Shown here piece by piece: positions 41,437-55,172 of a DNA stretch of 64,000 nucleotides. The position numbers and the translations under genes were made by a program. Under the pieces are notes generated by a model. It searched no databases and had not been told where the DNA came from. It saw nothing but the letters and a program-made list of their open reading frames with translations. Origin of the DNA: Hennigella sp049177155 (GTDB taxonomy: Bacteria; Bacillota_I; Bacilli_A; Mycoplasmatales; Mycoplasmoidaceae); contig CP185407.1 in the NCBI GenBank assembly GCA_049177155.1, forward strand, positions 1 through 64,000, in the 5' to 3' direction. How positions within the stretch are numbered: position 1 is the first letter of the stretch; the number at the start of each line of letters is the position of its first letter.

Positions 41437-44400
41437 CTACTTTCTATCTGAAACTATTGGGACTTTCTTAGCAAATTTATTAATACCTTCTATTGATTGT
41501 TCATCAATATCATCCCAATTCTTTTCTACTTTGTGTGTTAGTTTGTCTAAACGTCTAAACAACACAGCATTTCTAACTTTCATGAATTGGTAAATTAAGA
41601 ATGCCATAACAAATGGTGCTAACACCATAGATACAACACAAGCAATTACTAATAAGTAAATTAATGAGTTTAGTCCAAGTGGAGCAGTTACTGCAAATGC
41701 AACAATGAATAATGCATTAGCAAGTGCTGTAGTTCAAATAAATTGTCAGTTGTTTGCTAAAGCAGTATTAACAATGAATTTGAATTCTGGTTTTGTGTAT
41801 CCATCTTTTCTACTTCATGATTCACTAATTGTTTGAGCCATTGTTGCACAGTAAATTGTATTAACAACGATTGTTAAAACATAGCCCATGACAACAAATT
41901 GATCAAATTTAATTTGGCAAGCAGAAGCAATACCTAATGTAATTAATGGCATTGCACAAGCACCAGCAAACATTGGAACTAATGATAATCAGTTGTATCT
42001 AAAGCCACTATAAATTGCACAGCAAATGGTTGCGACAATTACCGAAATAAGTGCACCATTCAAGATGTCTTGGTTTGTAAAACCATAGATGTGTTGACCT
42101 CATATATCAACACCGACAGTTAAATCTAATGCTTCTCTTGCAGCTAATCTGTTTAATGCATCAGTTAAATTAATACCGGTTAAGTTAGTGTAAATATATC
42201 AACACTCATTAGCTACATCGTGACGATAAGAAATGAATGGTATATTCAATGATGCTAAATATGAAGGAACATCTTTATCAGTAAAGATTACAATACAACT
42301 TTCAGTATGGAACATACTAGAACTTGTAAATCCTAGAACACTAAATAATACAATACTTGCTATTAATAGTGCACCAACTATAGCCACAGCAATTAATGCT
42401 TTTTTGCCAGTTGTATCAATCTTCTTATGACTCATTGAACTATAGAAAGGAATCTGCAATGATGTTGCATCCATTGTTGTTGGAACAACATTGTGTCCTT
42501 GGGTTAATGCTTCATTAGCAATATTACTTGGTTTACCAAAGAATTGATATTTATTAATCATTCTTCTGTTATTAAAGAATAATCCGTGTAACAATCCATT
42601 GAATAAGTAAATGCTAATAAAGTTTGCAAAGGCACCAATTACTAACATCAAGCCTAAAGCATTCAATGAAATTGGAGCAATGTAAATAAAGCAAACACCA
42701 AAGATTAGTGAAATGATTGAAACATCAAGTACTGGTAATAATGACTTTTTAAATGCCTTATTAATCATTACTTGAGTGTCTTCTCTTGAGAAAAGACGTC
42801 TTCTTAGTCTTCCACAAATAGCTAAACAAGATATAAATCCAGCAATAGCTATTGTAAATAGACCAAATAACATTGACATGCTAATTACTGCTGATCCAGA
42901 AGTTGCTATTAACAATGACATTGATAATGCAAACATTAAGCATATTCAACTCATAATTCCTGTTGTTCTATATAAAACAGCAAGAATAATTAATAGAGCA
43001 ACTAAAAAGATTAAGAAACCTAAACTTAAAATACCAACTAAGTGTTGTCCACCAAATATAGAATCAACAAATGTTGGTTCAATATAAGTTGTTTGACAAT
43101 CCTTATCTCTAAATTGGTTAAGAATGTCTATAGCACCGTCTTTACCTGTTTTTGTGGTTGTTTTAGTAAAATCAATACCCGCTACTCTAGCTTTGTTAAA
43201 ACCATATGTTACTTGTCTTGATAATACTGACTGTGCTATAGATTTAGTTGCTTGTTGATATCAGAAATAACTAATTTTTGGATTTTGTTTATCTGTATCA
43301 TTCTTATAGTCATCAGTAATTTTAGCTGGCATGAAATTGTCAATTTCATCCATTGTTACAATTTCATTAATATATTTTTGAGTGAACTCAGCATCAGGTG
43401 CTACAGTTCCTGCAGTTTGATTATCAATGTAGTTAAAAATGTCTGCATTGACTATCTTTTGATCTGGTTTAGTTTCGCCATTGTATAAATCAACACTGTC
43501 TAAATGAATTGCATTAGGTTTATCAGTTGCTTTCCTCTCTTCGTTTTTTCAAGTTTTATTTTTATATTTTTCAGAGAATAATTGGTAGTTAGTAGAATCA
43601 TATCATCAACGATATTCATCCTCTTCAGCTCAATAATTAGAAATGTGATAGTTAGCTTCATTATATAAACCTTCAAGGTTGTTAACAATATACAATCTTG
43701 GTTGATTGTATACTTCCTTTATCGCTTTCTTGTCTTCATCTTGACTATCATCTTTAGCTAATGATAAGTTTTTAAAAATATCATTCATTAAAGATTGATT
43801 TTCAACAGCATACATAACGCCATTGTTACCATCTTTGTCAACTAAAACTTTTGTTTTGGTATCTGGTGCATCTAATGATTTTGGGATTCTAAATACATCT
43901 CTGAAGGGAATAATGGTATATCTTGGAATATACTTATCGTCCAACATACCTTCACCACAATATCAACGGTATACTAATGTTTTTTCATTAGAGTTGAAAC
44001 CATCATTTTGAAAATAAGATAAGTATGGATCGTTGTCAACCTTTTTATCTTCTTCTTCCTCAGAAATTGGACGTTTAATTTTAACCTTGTCTAATTCAAA
44101 CTTTGCATTTAAATAGCCTCAGTATTGATCTTCCTCAGCTGTTTTCTCATAAACCTCATATGAAACATCATATGATGTTTGGCCTTGATCTTTTAATCAT
44201 CTAGAAAGCTTTTCTGCACACTCTTTTGTAATGGCTTCTGCTTCTTCAAGTTTTTGTTCATTCTTATGATTTTTAGGCTCAGCAAAAGCTGGATCAATCT
44301 TAATTCTTCCAGTTACAGATTGTGTAAATTCAGGACTTTCTTTAAAATTTTTAGCTACTTGTCAAATGCTAACACCTGAACCAGCTAAAGCTCCACCAGC

Positions 44401-44487
44401 TAAAATAGATGAAAAAACAATTGGTGCAATAGACAATCGTTTTGACTTCATTCCATAAGCCTTTGGTTTTCTTTTAAAGATTCCCAT
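41437..44487 (-). CDS. secDF: SecDF-like protein export membrane protein
   Basis: 1016 residues. One helix near the N-terminus (about 20-40) is followed by an extracytoplasmic region of some 440 residues that is much richer in charged and aromatic residues than usual. Two sets of helices follow: about 488-690, and 750-1000 with an intervening outside loop. The placement, the VGILSLGFLIFLVALLIILAVLY first helix of the set and duplicated halves match SecD and SecF fused in one chain. SecDF uses the ion gradient to help late export. Sequence identity to typical SecDF looks low, so I rely on topology. apt follows closely. Confidence 0.68.
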
Positions 44488-44580
44488 AGTTTTTTAATTA
44501 TATAAATAATTAAATATTATTAAAAAATATTGATATCTTTTTTTTATTTATAATATTTACTAATTTATAGGAGTTAAGTT

Positions 44581-45870
44581 ATGAACCTAACAAAACCTAG
44601 AGGAACACAAGATTATATTTTTGAATTAGAACCTGAATTTGATATAGTTTGCGATGCTTGCAAAGCTATTGCAAGATTAAATGGTTTTTATCAAATAAAA
44701 ACCCCAACCTTTGAATACAAAGAATTATTTATTAGAACTGTTGGTGATACAAGCGACATTGTTAATAAAGAATTCTATGAATTCAAAGATAAAGGTGATC
44801 GTGACATGGTCTTAAGGCCAGAATTAACTGCTAGTGTTTGTCGTGCGGTAGTGGAAAACAAACTATTACACAGAATGGCTCATCCTATTAAATTCTTCTA
44901 CATTGAACCAATGTATCGTTATGAAAGACCACAAAGTGGTCGTTTAAGAATGTTCCACCAATTTGGTGTTGAATGTATTGGTACAGATTCATATTATGAT
45001 GATGTAGATATGATTTTACTTGCTACATCAGTACTAGATACTTTCGGATTAAAAGATTACATTATTAAAATCAATAACATATGTTCAACAGCCACTAGAG
45101 CTAAGTGAATCGAAGCTTTAAAGGAATATTTTATTCCTTTCAAAGATCAATTAACTCCTGATAGTCAAGCTAGATTAGAAAGAAACCCATTGCGTATTTT
45201 AGATGACAAAATAGATGGTAAAAAAGATTTTGTTAAAGATGCTCCTAAAGTAGTTAAGTTTGCAACAAACGATGAAATCGAACACTTTAAACAAATTCAA
45301 AATGCATTAGATGAAATGCATGTTCCATATATTGTTGATGAAACATTAGTAAGAGGATTAGATTACTACTGCAATTTCATTTTTGAAATTGAATCTACAT
45401 CTGAATTATTAAAAGGTCAACCAACTTTAGTTGGTGGTGGTCGTTACAACACCATGATTAAAGAACTTGGTGGAGAAGATGCTAACTGTGTAGGTTTTGC
45501 TCTAGGAATTGAAAGATTATTAGTGGCTTTAACTGGTAATAAGATTATTAAAAAAACAGTAGATGAATACAAACACATTGATGTGGTTGTAGCTAACCTT
45601 GATACACAAACAAACATTGTTGCTTCAATGATTTGTAAAATGTTAAGAATTGCTGGTTTTAGTTGCACAACTAACAGAAATACAACAAAGCTGGATAAAC
45701 ACTTTAAATATGCTGAAGGACAAAATGCTAAATATGTCATTATTGTTGGTCCTAAAGAAATTAAGAAACAAGCGGTAATTGTTAAAAACCAATTAACAAT
45801 GAAACAAGATGAAGTTAAGGTTGCTAAACTAGTTGACTACTTTATCAAGAGAAAAGGCAGACAAGAATAG
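44581..45870 (+). CDS. hisS: Histidyl-tRNA synthetase
   Basis: 429 residues. Motif 1 region KPRGTQDY near the N-terminus, motif 2 MYRYERPQSGRLRMFHQFGVE (seen in parts), the histidine-binding LVRGLDYY and motif 3 VGFALGIERLL are present. It charges tRNA-His. A TAGGAG site and a TATAAT box lie upstream. TGA Trp occurs at 45106. aspS starts 1 base after its stop, the hisS-aspS pair conserved in Firmicutes. Confidence 0.97.
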
Positions 45871-45871
45871 T

Positions 45872-47599
45872 ATGGAAAAGTTATATTGTGGTGAAGTAAC
45901 GCAAAAATATATTAACAAAGAAGTTAATATAAAAGGTTGAGTTAAGAAAATTAGAAAAATGGGCTCAATCTCATTTTTAGATGTTGCTGACCGTTATGGA
46001 TTAGTACAAGTTATTGTTGATGAATTAATCAATATCACCAACCTAACTAGAGAGTCTGTTGTTGAAGTTATTGGTACAGTTGTAGCAAGAAAAACACCAA
46101 ATGACAAATTAAAAACTGGTGCTATAGAAATTAAGTGTAAAGAACTTAATGTTCTTTCATTATCTAAAACAACACCTATGATTGTTGAAGATGTAACTGA
46201 TGCTTTAGAAGATATCAGATTGCAACATAGATATCTTGACTTACGTAGAGATACAGTAAGAAACAAAATTATTTTTAGATCTACATTCATCAATGAATTA
46301 AGAAAATATTTAATTTCTCAAGATTTTATTGATGTTGAAACTCCATGTTTGGCAAAGCCAACACCCGAAGGTGCTAGGGACTATATTGTTCCAACCAGAA
46401 ATGCTCCAAATCATTTCTGAGCATTACCTCAAAGTCCACAAATCTTTAAGCAATTATTAATGGTTGCTGGATTTCTAAAATATTTCCAAATTGCTAAATG
46501 TTTTAGAGATGAAGACTTAAGAGCTGATCGTCAACCTGAATTCACACAATTAGATATGGAAATGTCTTTTATTAAAGAAAAAGACATAATGAAAATTGTT
46601 GAACGAATGTTCAAAAAAGCTATTAAGAAAACTCTTAATATCGATATTAAAACACCTTTCCTAGTCATGAAATATGATGACTGCATGAACTATTATGGTG
46701 TTGATAAACCAGACTTAAGATATGATCTAAAATTAGCTGATTTATCAAGTATTTTTGCCTTCACAAATTTCAAAATCTTTGCTAACATTCTTGCAGAGCA
46801 AGGTGTTGTAAAAGGCTTTGCAATTAATGAAAAAATTGTTGATAAAAAAGACTTTGAAACAATCCAAAAATATGCTACAGATAAAGGTCTGCAAATTGCT
46901 TATTTAACCTTCCAAAACGGTAAGAAAATTGGTGGATCAATTACTAATGTAATTGAAGAAGAAAAAGCAAACAAAGCATTTGCTCACTTTGGATTTACTA
47001 ATGGTACATTAATCCTATGTGCAGGTAAATTAAATAAAGTTAATGAAACTTTAGGTGCTGCTAGAATAGCATGTAACAACATCTATAAATTTGCTAATGA
47101 AAATGAATTAGCATTCACATGAGTTATTGATTGACCATTGTTTGAATTTGATGAAGAAACAGGTAAATATGCTGCAGCTCACCACCCATTTACTTCTCCA
47201 GCAGTTAAAAGTCTAAAGGACTTTGATACCAAACCAGCTAAAGCAAAAGCTAGAGCTTATGATATTGTTTTAAATGGTTATGAAGTTGGTGGTGGTTCTA
47301 TCAGAATTACTAACAAACAAGTTCAAGAAAGAATGTTCAAGGCAATAGGTTTAACAACTGAACAAGCAAATAGTAAATTTGGTTATTTACTAAATGCCTT
47401 TGATTATGGTGTTCCTCCTCATGGAGGAATCGCTATTGGTTTAGATCGTTTAATTATGATCTTAACTAAAGCTGAAACTATTAGAGATGTTATTGCATTC
47501 CCTAAAAACTCACATGGAATCGATTTAATGTTAGATGCGCCAAGTGCAGCTAGCGCAGAAGGATTAGATGATCTATTCCTTCAAGTAAAAGAAAAGTAG
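45872..47599 (+). CDS. aspS: Aspartyl-tRNA synthetase (bacterial type)
   Basis: 575 residues. N-terminal OB anticodon-binding domain (VNIKGWVKKIRKMGSISFLDV), motif 1 and 2 regions (QHRYLDLRR, CFRDEDLRADRQPEFTQLD), the bacterial GAD insertion in the middle and motif 3 GGIAIGLDRL are visible. The start at 45872 is supported by the conserved OB segment; no strong ribosome site is needed because it follows hisS within 1 base. TGA Trp occur at 45939, 46418 and around 47120-47135. Confidence 0.97.
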
Positions 47600-47614
47600 G
47601 CATTGCCTACTTTT
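47592..47614. terminator. Shared terminator between aspS and PAP2 copy 2
   Basis: Stem AAAAGTAGGC/GCCTACTTTT with 3-base loop ATT. It contains the stop codons of both convergent genes and has A and T runs on either side. Confidence 0.88.
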
Positions 47615-48464
47615 TTTCTACTAATTTTTCTTTCTTTTCTTTAGTTGTTGTTTCATTAGCATCTTCTGCTTTTTCAACATCTCGTTTTGTTAACTTTTTA
47701 GTTTGTAAGAATAATGGGTTGTTAATCATTATTCTTTGTCCTGGTTTTCAAGCAAGAACAGTAATTAAGTATGGAATAGTTGCTACACCTACACCACCAA
47801 GAATGTCTACGAAGTAATGTTGTTTAACTAATACAGTTGCCATACAAACTAATAAGGCCATAATACCAAAACCAATTTGTGTTGCTTTCTTATGTTCTTT
47901 TTGTTTTAATACAGCAAAGAAACATAATGCTGAAGCCATACAATGATATGAAGGACATAAGTTTCAACCAGTTGTTCCTGTGTCCATGGCAATAATCAAT
48001 TGAACCAAGAACTTAGTAACAGGAGTCTTAATATTTTGAACAAGTGGCCCTGCCCCCCCCTCTGGTGTTATTAGACCTTCAGCAACTCTATCCATATATG
48101 TTGGCATGGCTATTAATCAAAAGAAGCCAACAAATGATGCTATTGTTGAATAGATCATAAAGTTTAAAAAGTTTTGTTTGTTTCTAGTGGTTGAAATTCA
48201 TAATGGGGTTATAAATCAGAAACCATAAGCTAAGAAATATATTTCTATAAAGAAATATGGACAAAATTTAATGCCATTATCTAATGGATCAATCTTTGGA
48301 CATATTGGATAATTTGGAAAAGCATCCTTTATTTGCATAGCAAAAAAGCATGCTAATTTATATAAACCTATTTGGAAAATAATAAAAATTATTGCTCCAA
48401 CTCAGCCCCATCAAGGAATTTTTTTAAATGGATTATGTGTTTTTTTAACATTTATTGCATTCAT
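47607..48464 (-). CDS. PAP2-superfamily membrane phosphatase, copy 2, with G8 tract
   Basis: 285 residues, about six membrane helices and a charged C-terminal tail. PAP2 motif 2 reads CPSYHCMAS near residue 169 and motif 3 KQHYFVDILGG near residue 214, giving the catalytic His and Asp. Lipid phosphatase activity is likely; the substrate is unknown. At 48053-48060 the coding strand has eight G in a row, encoding part of PEGGAGP near residues 135-141, upstream of both catalytic motifs. Slippage there would shift the frame and remove the active site; as given, the frame is open. TGA Trp are frequent. Confidence 0.82.
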
Positions 48465-48544
48465 AATATAAGAGATTATATAAATTTTAACTTATATTAT
48501 TTATATTTAAATAATATAAATGTATTACAATATTAAAAAGCAGT

Positions 48545-51500
48545 ATGAAAAATCTTATTAAGAATGTCTGAAGATCATTTAAAAATAATAAGATATCCAT
48601 CATTGGGTTAGTCTTTTTATTGTTCTTTGGTCTTGGAGTATTCTGTTTGATGAGTAATACTACCAACAACATTAAAAACGAATATACTTCTTTAGCTAAA
48701 GAAGGAAACCTACATGATGCTACTATTGCTGAATTATATGAAACAGGTAATGCTAGCTATGCACCACATAGCCGTGGTATTGTATATACCATAAGTAATG
48801 AATATATTAGTAGTATTGAAAAGTATGATGATTTAGCTGCTGATTATTTAACTACTCATCCTGAACAATATGTAACTACACAATGGTTATATATTAACCA
48901 AACACTACCAACCGAAGATGGAACATATTTTATTCCACTACCAAATCTTCAAATATTTCAAGAAGAAGCTGAATATCCAAGAATTCAAGTAGTAGAAACA
49001 TATGATGTTTCCCTTGATCCTAATACTTCTACCGGAATGTATAAAGATTTTGCTGAATCTTCTAGTTCTCTTAAAGATTTTGCTGTTCGTATTAATAGAT
49101 CATACCAATCTACATTTCTTGACCCTTATCCTTTACCTGAAATCATAACAACTTGAAATAGTTATCAAGCAAACTGAGATAATTTAACTCAAGCACAATT
49201 AATAGAACTTGTTACTGGTAACTTATTTTCTTTAGATAGTACTGACTATACTGCTTTTATTGGTAATCAATCACAAGTCATTTATGATGTGATGACTACC
49301 CAAAATACTAAGTTGGTCAATTATCTAAATACCAATTACAAGAATGAAGTAGAACATCGTTTCTTTAAATCTATTAATGTAACTGGTACAGAAGACAACG
49401 TCTTCTATAAAATTATTGATTCTAACCCAACAGATACAATTGATAAGGTTGTAATGTTTAAAGATCCTAATAAACGAACTGGTAATGGTTTGTTTAATGC
49501 AAATGATTGGGCACCATATAACTCACAAACCATTTTTTATGACTTAGCAGGTAATCCGTATAGTCCAGATCATGATCCTATTGAAACTGGTGTCGGTACA
49601 GTTATTCCTATACCCACAAACTATAATGATGTTGTTTCTAATCAATTGTATTCATTAAATACAATAGATAGTTGAACAAACCCTGAAGCTAAATTTCTAT
49701 ATTCGCAAATCATTCAAGTTAGATTTAAAAGAATGATGGCTGGTGATTTCTCTAATGGGTCTGAAACAATAAAAGCATCTATTGTTCCTGTTGCAGCTAA
49801 AAATCTTTCTCGTAATGAATATTATCAAGACTTTGTTACTACTGATACTCAACTTAGACGTGATTATGCTAACTATTTATATGATTGGGGTGTTGAGTCA
49901 ATTACATTGAGTGCCAACGGAAACGTTGTCTTTACTTGATATGGTTTGGGTGGTACACCTCAAACATGCACTATTTCCAACTGAACATCTAAGTTCTCTG
50001 TGGTTAACCCACAACATTTAGAAAAAACATCTAAACGTGTTATTAGTCCAAGTACATTGCATAACTTCTTACCATATGCTGAATGACATAAAGCAGTATA
50101 TGGAGAATATCCAACAGGAGAAATTAATGCTACTAGATCAGCTCAATGATTTAATACATTAAATAGTGACCAATTTGGTTTCTGAATTGATCCATATACA
50201 AAACAAGAAGATTGAGCAACAATGTCTTATGATGTTCCTGGACGTGAACCAGTAGTTGTTGTTCGTGGTGATAATCCAGAACAATGAAACGGAATTAATA
50301 AGTCATACATCGCTCCTTGTGGTGGATACAACCAAATTATTTGAGGTTGTGGTTTATCACCAGACTTTATGTATCCGGTTGTGGACATTTCTCGTCCAAC
50401 ACCAAACACTAAGACAGAATGTCTTGTATATTGTAATGATGTTGGTTACCACAGTATCAAATTAGCATTTGTTACTGCTACAGTAGAAGAATATCTATTA
50501 GCTAAGTTTAAACCAAATGTTAATACTAATAGACAGCATAAGATCATCAATGATATTAATGATTGAGCTGCTAACCGTGGTGGAATGATCTTCCCTAAAA
50601 ACGTTAGATGTGCATACTTTGCTAATGATACAAGCAACGTATTAAACTGTTCTGGCTTTAGAGTTGCTTACTTGCCAAGTTTAGTAAGAGTTGTTGATAC
50701 AGTATCAACAATCCTTTGTTCATTCATTGGAATATTATGTTTTATTATTTGTTTTGTTATTATTAAACGTTATGTTGAAAATAACAGAATCAATATTGGT
50801 ATTATGAGAGCTAATGGTATAAGCAAGTTAAAAATTGCTTTATCATTATCTCCATTTGCTTTGTTCCCTGCTGTTATTGGTGGTATTGCTGCTTATATCA
50901 CAGGATTATTATTACAACCAGCGGCATTACACTTGTTTAGTAATTATTGAATGCTGCCAACGCCTTTAATTGCTTTCGATTGAGTTTCGTTCCTGGCGTG
51001 TATTTTCCTACCATTTGCATTGTTTAGTATTATTTGTTTCTTCACAACAATGTTAGTTCTAAGAGTTAATTCTGTTGAACTAATGAAATCTGGTTCTGAG
51101 TTTAAAACTAATAGTTTTAGTAGAATTGCTAAGAAACCATTTAAACACTTCGGTGTTATTACTAGATTTAGAGTTTCTTTAGCCTTTAACTCTATTACTA
51201 GATTATTAATGTTAGCTGCTATGAGTTGTTTAACAATGTCATCACTTGTCTTTGCTATGACAACATTTGACAAGTTAAACATGTCCAAAACAGTTAACTC
51301 ATCACAATTTGATTACAAATTTAATATTGAATTAACGACACCAACTGTAAGTGGTTCTGTATTCTCTGTTTATGATTATTCTAAAACACAAGATGCTGAT
51401 AGAATTCAAGGGTTAGGCTACTCTGATCCTGAAAACTATATTTTCAACTTATCATGAAATACTTGTGATACAAGCCTTGATCCTAGTCAACACGAATGAA

Positions 51501-53713
51501 GAACAACTAGAGGATATGATAGCTATCCTGAATTCACTAAATGATATTCTCACAATGTAATTAGTGGTTTAGAACCTCTTTCTCCATTTGGAACGTGGTA
51601 TAAAGATGCTGCAAATAAAAACGGTAACTTAATGATGCCAACAACATCTGATGCTACCGGTCAAGATATTGACTTATTATTTTTACAAAATAAATTCTGT
51701 TCTAGATTATCTCTAGACCATAGTGTTGGTTTACCTGGTGTAGCTTCATCTAACCCTTGAGAAATTGCTTTAGCATTAATGCCAGCCAACTCAAGAAACA
51801 TGGCGGCTGATAGTTATAACAAAATGATTAATGTTGCAGGACATCGTGTTCATGATGGTATTACTAAGTGACAACAATTGTGTGTTGATAAAGGTATGCC
51901 CGAATCATTAGTACATACTGATACAGGACATGTGGTATGAAGTGATGAAGATGATTGAACTGAAACTGTACATGAAGCAGCCGAGGAAACTGGCAAATGG
52001 ATGGACTTAAAGTTTAATTCTGATGATGAATATTGATACAACAACTTTGCTGGCTTCTTTATCTATGATAAAGATACCGATACATATACATTAAACAATG
52101 ACATTCTTGTTATTGGTGAATTGTTACAAGGATTCAATGAAGACTTTATCCATTTATTAAGAACAATTTATACCGATGCTGACTTATTAAAAATGGAATA
52201 CCCAATTACTTATGGTAATGTTCCATTAAACTGAAATGTTCATAAGGGTAGTAAGCCTGATGAAACATATACTTATGTTTCAGGAAAAATTAAAGCACTA
52301 TCTAACCATCATTCATTTGATCCTGAAAGACAAATTAAAATTGAGGGTATTGCTAACCATTCAGACTATATTAAACTAACAGATAAGAATGGTAAGAGTC
52401 TGAATGAAAGATTGTTTGATGATAGTCTAGTAACTGATGATACTCATCCAATTATTATTAATGCTTATGCAGCCCATAAGTATAGCTTATCAAAAGGCTC
52501 TATTATTACATTAGATGTAACTAATATGGCCGATAGATATATCCAAAAAATCCATCCAGAAAACTATGCAGAAGATGCTAATGAAGTTAAATTTAAGGTG
52601 GTTGGTATTTCTCAAGGAACTAACAATGAAGCTTACTATACTGCTCAAAAAAGAGCTAATGATATATTAGGATTACCAAATGGTATTTCTTGAAATAAAA
52701 CACACAAATATATGATGTGAGCTCCTAGTACATGAACAACTACAGCTTCAGGTTTACCTGCTTTAGCAGACCTTGGTGGTGTTGGTGCTGCTGACGATAG
52801 TATGAGAATATATAAATTCTCTGATGGAACAGATTTCCTAGGAGCACCTATCTGTGATGATTCAGAAAAGAAATTATCTGGTGTTAGAGTTCCAATTGGA
52901 TTTAATGGTATCTATACAGAAAATGATACCGGTAAACCAATTACTGGTGGTTTATCATTATATTCATATACTGGTATGTATCCAGGTTCATCAGTATTTG
53001 AATCTGGTGGTGGACAAACAGCAGATAAAAATAATAAATTTGCTCAAACATTAAGTTATGGTGCAAACTTAGCTATTGCTAACTTAATGGTTGGTGGTGT
53101 TGAAGGTGTACCATCCGGAAAAGAATTAACATTCTACCAAGCTTGTCAACGAAATTTAGAAGCAGGGCCTGAAGGTTGAAGCGAGTATGAAGGATATATT
53201 GACCAATTCATACAAAAATTAGTTGATGCTTATGGTAAGACAACTATGATAACATCAATTGCTGGTGCTAATGATGTTGCAGCAAGTGATTTAATTTATT
53301 CAAACTTAATTGCAACATTTGATTTGGCTCAAACATCAATTATGTCAATTATCATCCCAATAACAATTATTATTGTTACTGTAATTTCTAACTTAATCAT
53401 TACAGACTCTAAAAAGATGGCAGCTATGATGAAAGCATTAGGATACTCTGATGCTAAGAACCTAATGTCAATCCTAGCATTATTTGTTCCAACAATCATT
53501 CTTGGTCTAGGTTTAGCCGTACCATTATCGTTTGGATTAACGATAGGATATCAATCAATTATCTTTAATACTGCCAACATCCTTGTGGATGTAACACAAA
53601 AGTGATGATACTATGTGGCTGCAGTTGGAGGAATTGGTATTATCCTTATTGGAACATATGGTATCGGATTTGTTTCAATTAAGAGAGATAGATTGGTAGA
53701 CCAAATTAAATAG
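48545..53713 (+). CDS. Giant FtsX-type ABC transporter permease (MG468-like)
   Basis: 1722 residues. One helix near 19-37 is followed by an outside domain of about 670 residues; helices at about 715-740, 765-800, 815-845 and 880-905; a second outside domain of about 680 residues; then three helices from about 1600 to the end. The segments RRINIGIMRANGISKLKIALSL-like (read: NRINIGIMRANGISK) and MAAMMKALGYSDAKN are the characteristic FtsX/MacB loops, one per half. Size, topology and the ATPase that follows match the M. genitalium MG468/M. pneumoniae MPN684 family, whose substrate is unknown. The many TGA codons fragment it under the standard code. A TACAAT box at 48526-48531 would give a very short leader. 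Confidence 0.82.
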
Positions 53714-53721
53714 GAGGAGTT

Positions 53722-55149
53722 ATGACAAATAAGAAACATAAAATATTTACTTCAGTAAACGACTTAAAAGATTTGAGTCAAATACCAGAAGGTAAAAAGA
53801 AAATAGCAATGGAAAGAGATATTGCTTCTTTGTCTTCATATTTAACTATTTACAAACAAGCATGAGGAGAAATGACTCGTGCTAGAGATGAATATACAAA
53901 TGCTGCTCCTATTACTAGTCTTGAAACATTAAGAACTAAAAAAGTATTATGTAAAACATATGCTCTTGCTGAAAACCGATTAACTACCATCAAATCTAAA
54001 CTTTCTAAATATATTAATAAATTGCTATATGCTCACAACTGTGCAAGCAATAAGAAAAGCAAAATTACAGTTGATGAACTGTATAGAATAGTTAGTGCTT
54101 ATGAAAATAAAGAATTTAATGACAATTATTTTCCAGCAACAAGGTTGAGAACTATTAATAAAAATCATTACAACTTCCGTATGTTTGAATTTGAATTGGA
54201 AGTTGTTAATGCTATTTTATCTGGTCAATACAAATCTAATGTTAATAAATCAATGTCATATTGAAAGAAACATAAAGGTATTCTAGAAAAGAAACTTTTA
54301 TCTTGTAAAGATAGAAAAGGTAGCTTAGATGAAACTTTTAGATCTATGCAATATGCTAAGTTAATTAAAAAGTTTGATAAGCTATCGCACAAAACAAGTA
54401 AACAAGAAACAACAAATATAAGTAGTGAATATGTCATTGATTTTGAACAATTAACTAAATACTATTACAACAAATGAATGGCAACTAAAGTATTAAAGGG
54501 GTTTGATTTAAAAATCAAGCCAGGAGAATTTGTTGTTATTCTTGGACCATCAGGTTCAGGTAAAACAACCTTACTAAACATTATGTCTGGTATGGACAAA
54601 GCAACTTATGGTAAAACATTAGTTAATGGCTGTAACTTAATTAAAATGAATGATACACAATTGACTAACTTTAGAAAAAATAACATTGGTTATATTTTTC
54701 AACAATACGGATTACTACCAAATTTAACAGTTAGAGAAAATGTAGAAATTGGTTGAAACTTGCAATCAGATAAGACTAAACGTCTTGATATAGATGAATT
54801 ATTGAAAACTGTTGGTATGTCTGAACACGCTAATAAATTCCCACACGAATTATCTGGTGGACAACAACAACGTGTATCTGTTGCAAGAAGTATGGCTAAG
54901 AACCCAACTATTGTATTTGGTGATGAACCAACAGGAGCTGTTGATGAAGAGATGTCTAAACAAATACTTCAATTGTTTGTTGATATTAATAAAAAGTTTA
55001 AAACAACAGTTATTATTGTTACGCACAACCCAATCTTTGCTGACTTAGCAACTAGGGTTATAAAAGTAAACTCAGGTTTAATTGCTCATAACTATGAAAA
55101 CAAAAACCGTAAAACAGTAAACCAATTGGATTGATCTTCAAACCACTAA
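53722..55149 (+). CDS. ABC transporter ATP-binding protein with long N-terminal extension
   Basis: 475 residues. The first 230 or so are a basic, helical region with no recognised family. The nucleotide-binding domain follows: Walker A GPSGSGKTT near residue 275, Q-loop YIFQQYGLLPNLT, signature LSGGQQQRVSVARS, Walker B IVFGDEPTGAVDE and switch His in VTHNP. The sequence is of the LolD/MacB type, fitting the FtsX-like permease directly upstream (8 bases; the AGGAGGAG site is very strong). The extended N-terminus parallels mycoplasma MG468.1-type partners (from memory). It ends at a strong terminator. Confidence 0.92.
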
Positions 55150-55172
55150 AAAAAGAGCTTATAGCTCTTTTT
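55150..55172. terminator. Terminator between the ABC operon and mutM
   Basis: Stem AAAAAGAGCT/AGCTCTTTTT with 3-base loop TAT, suited to both convergent genes. Confidence 0.9.

Noticed and set aside
44494..44513. TTAATTAT/ATAATTAA inverted repeat between secDF and hisS.
   Set aside because: Only 8 bp, purely A/T, and expected by chance in this spacer.
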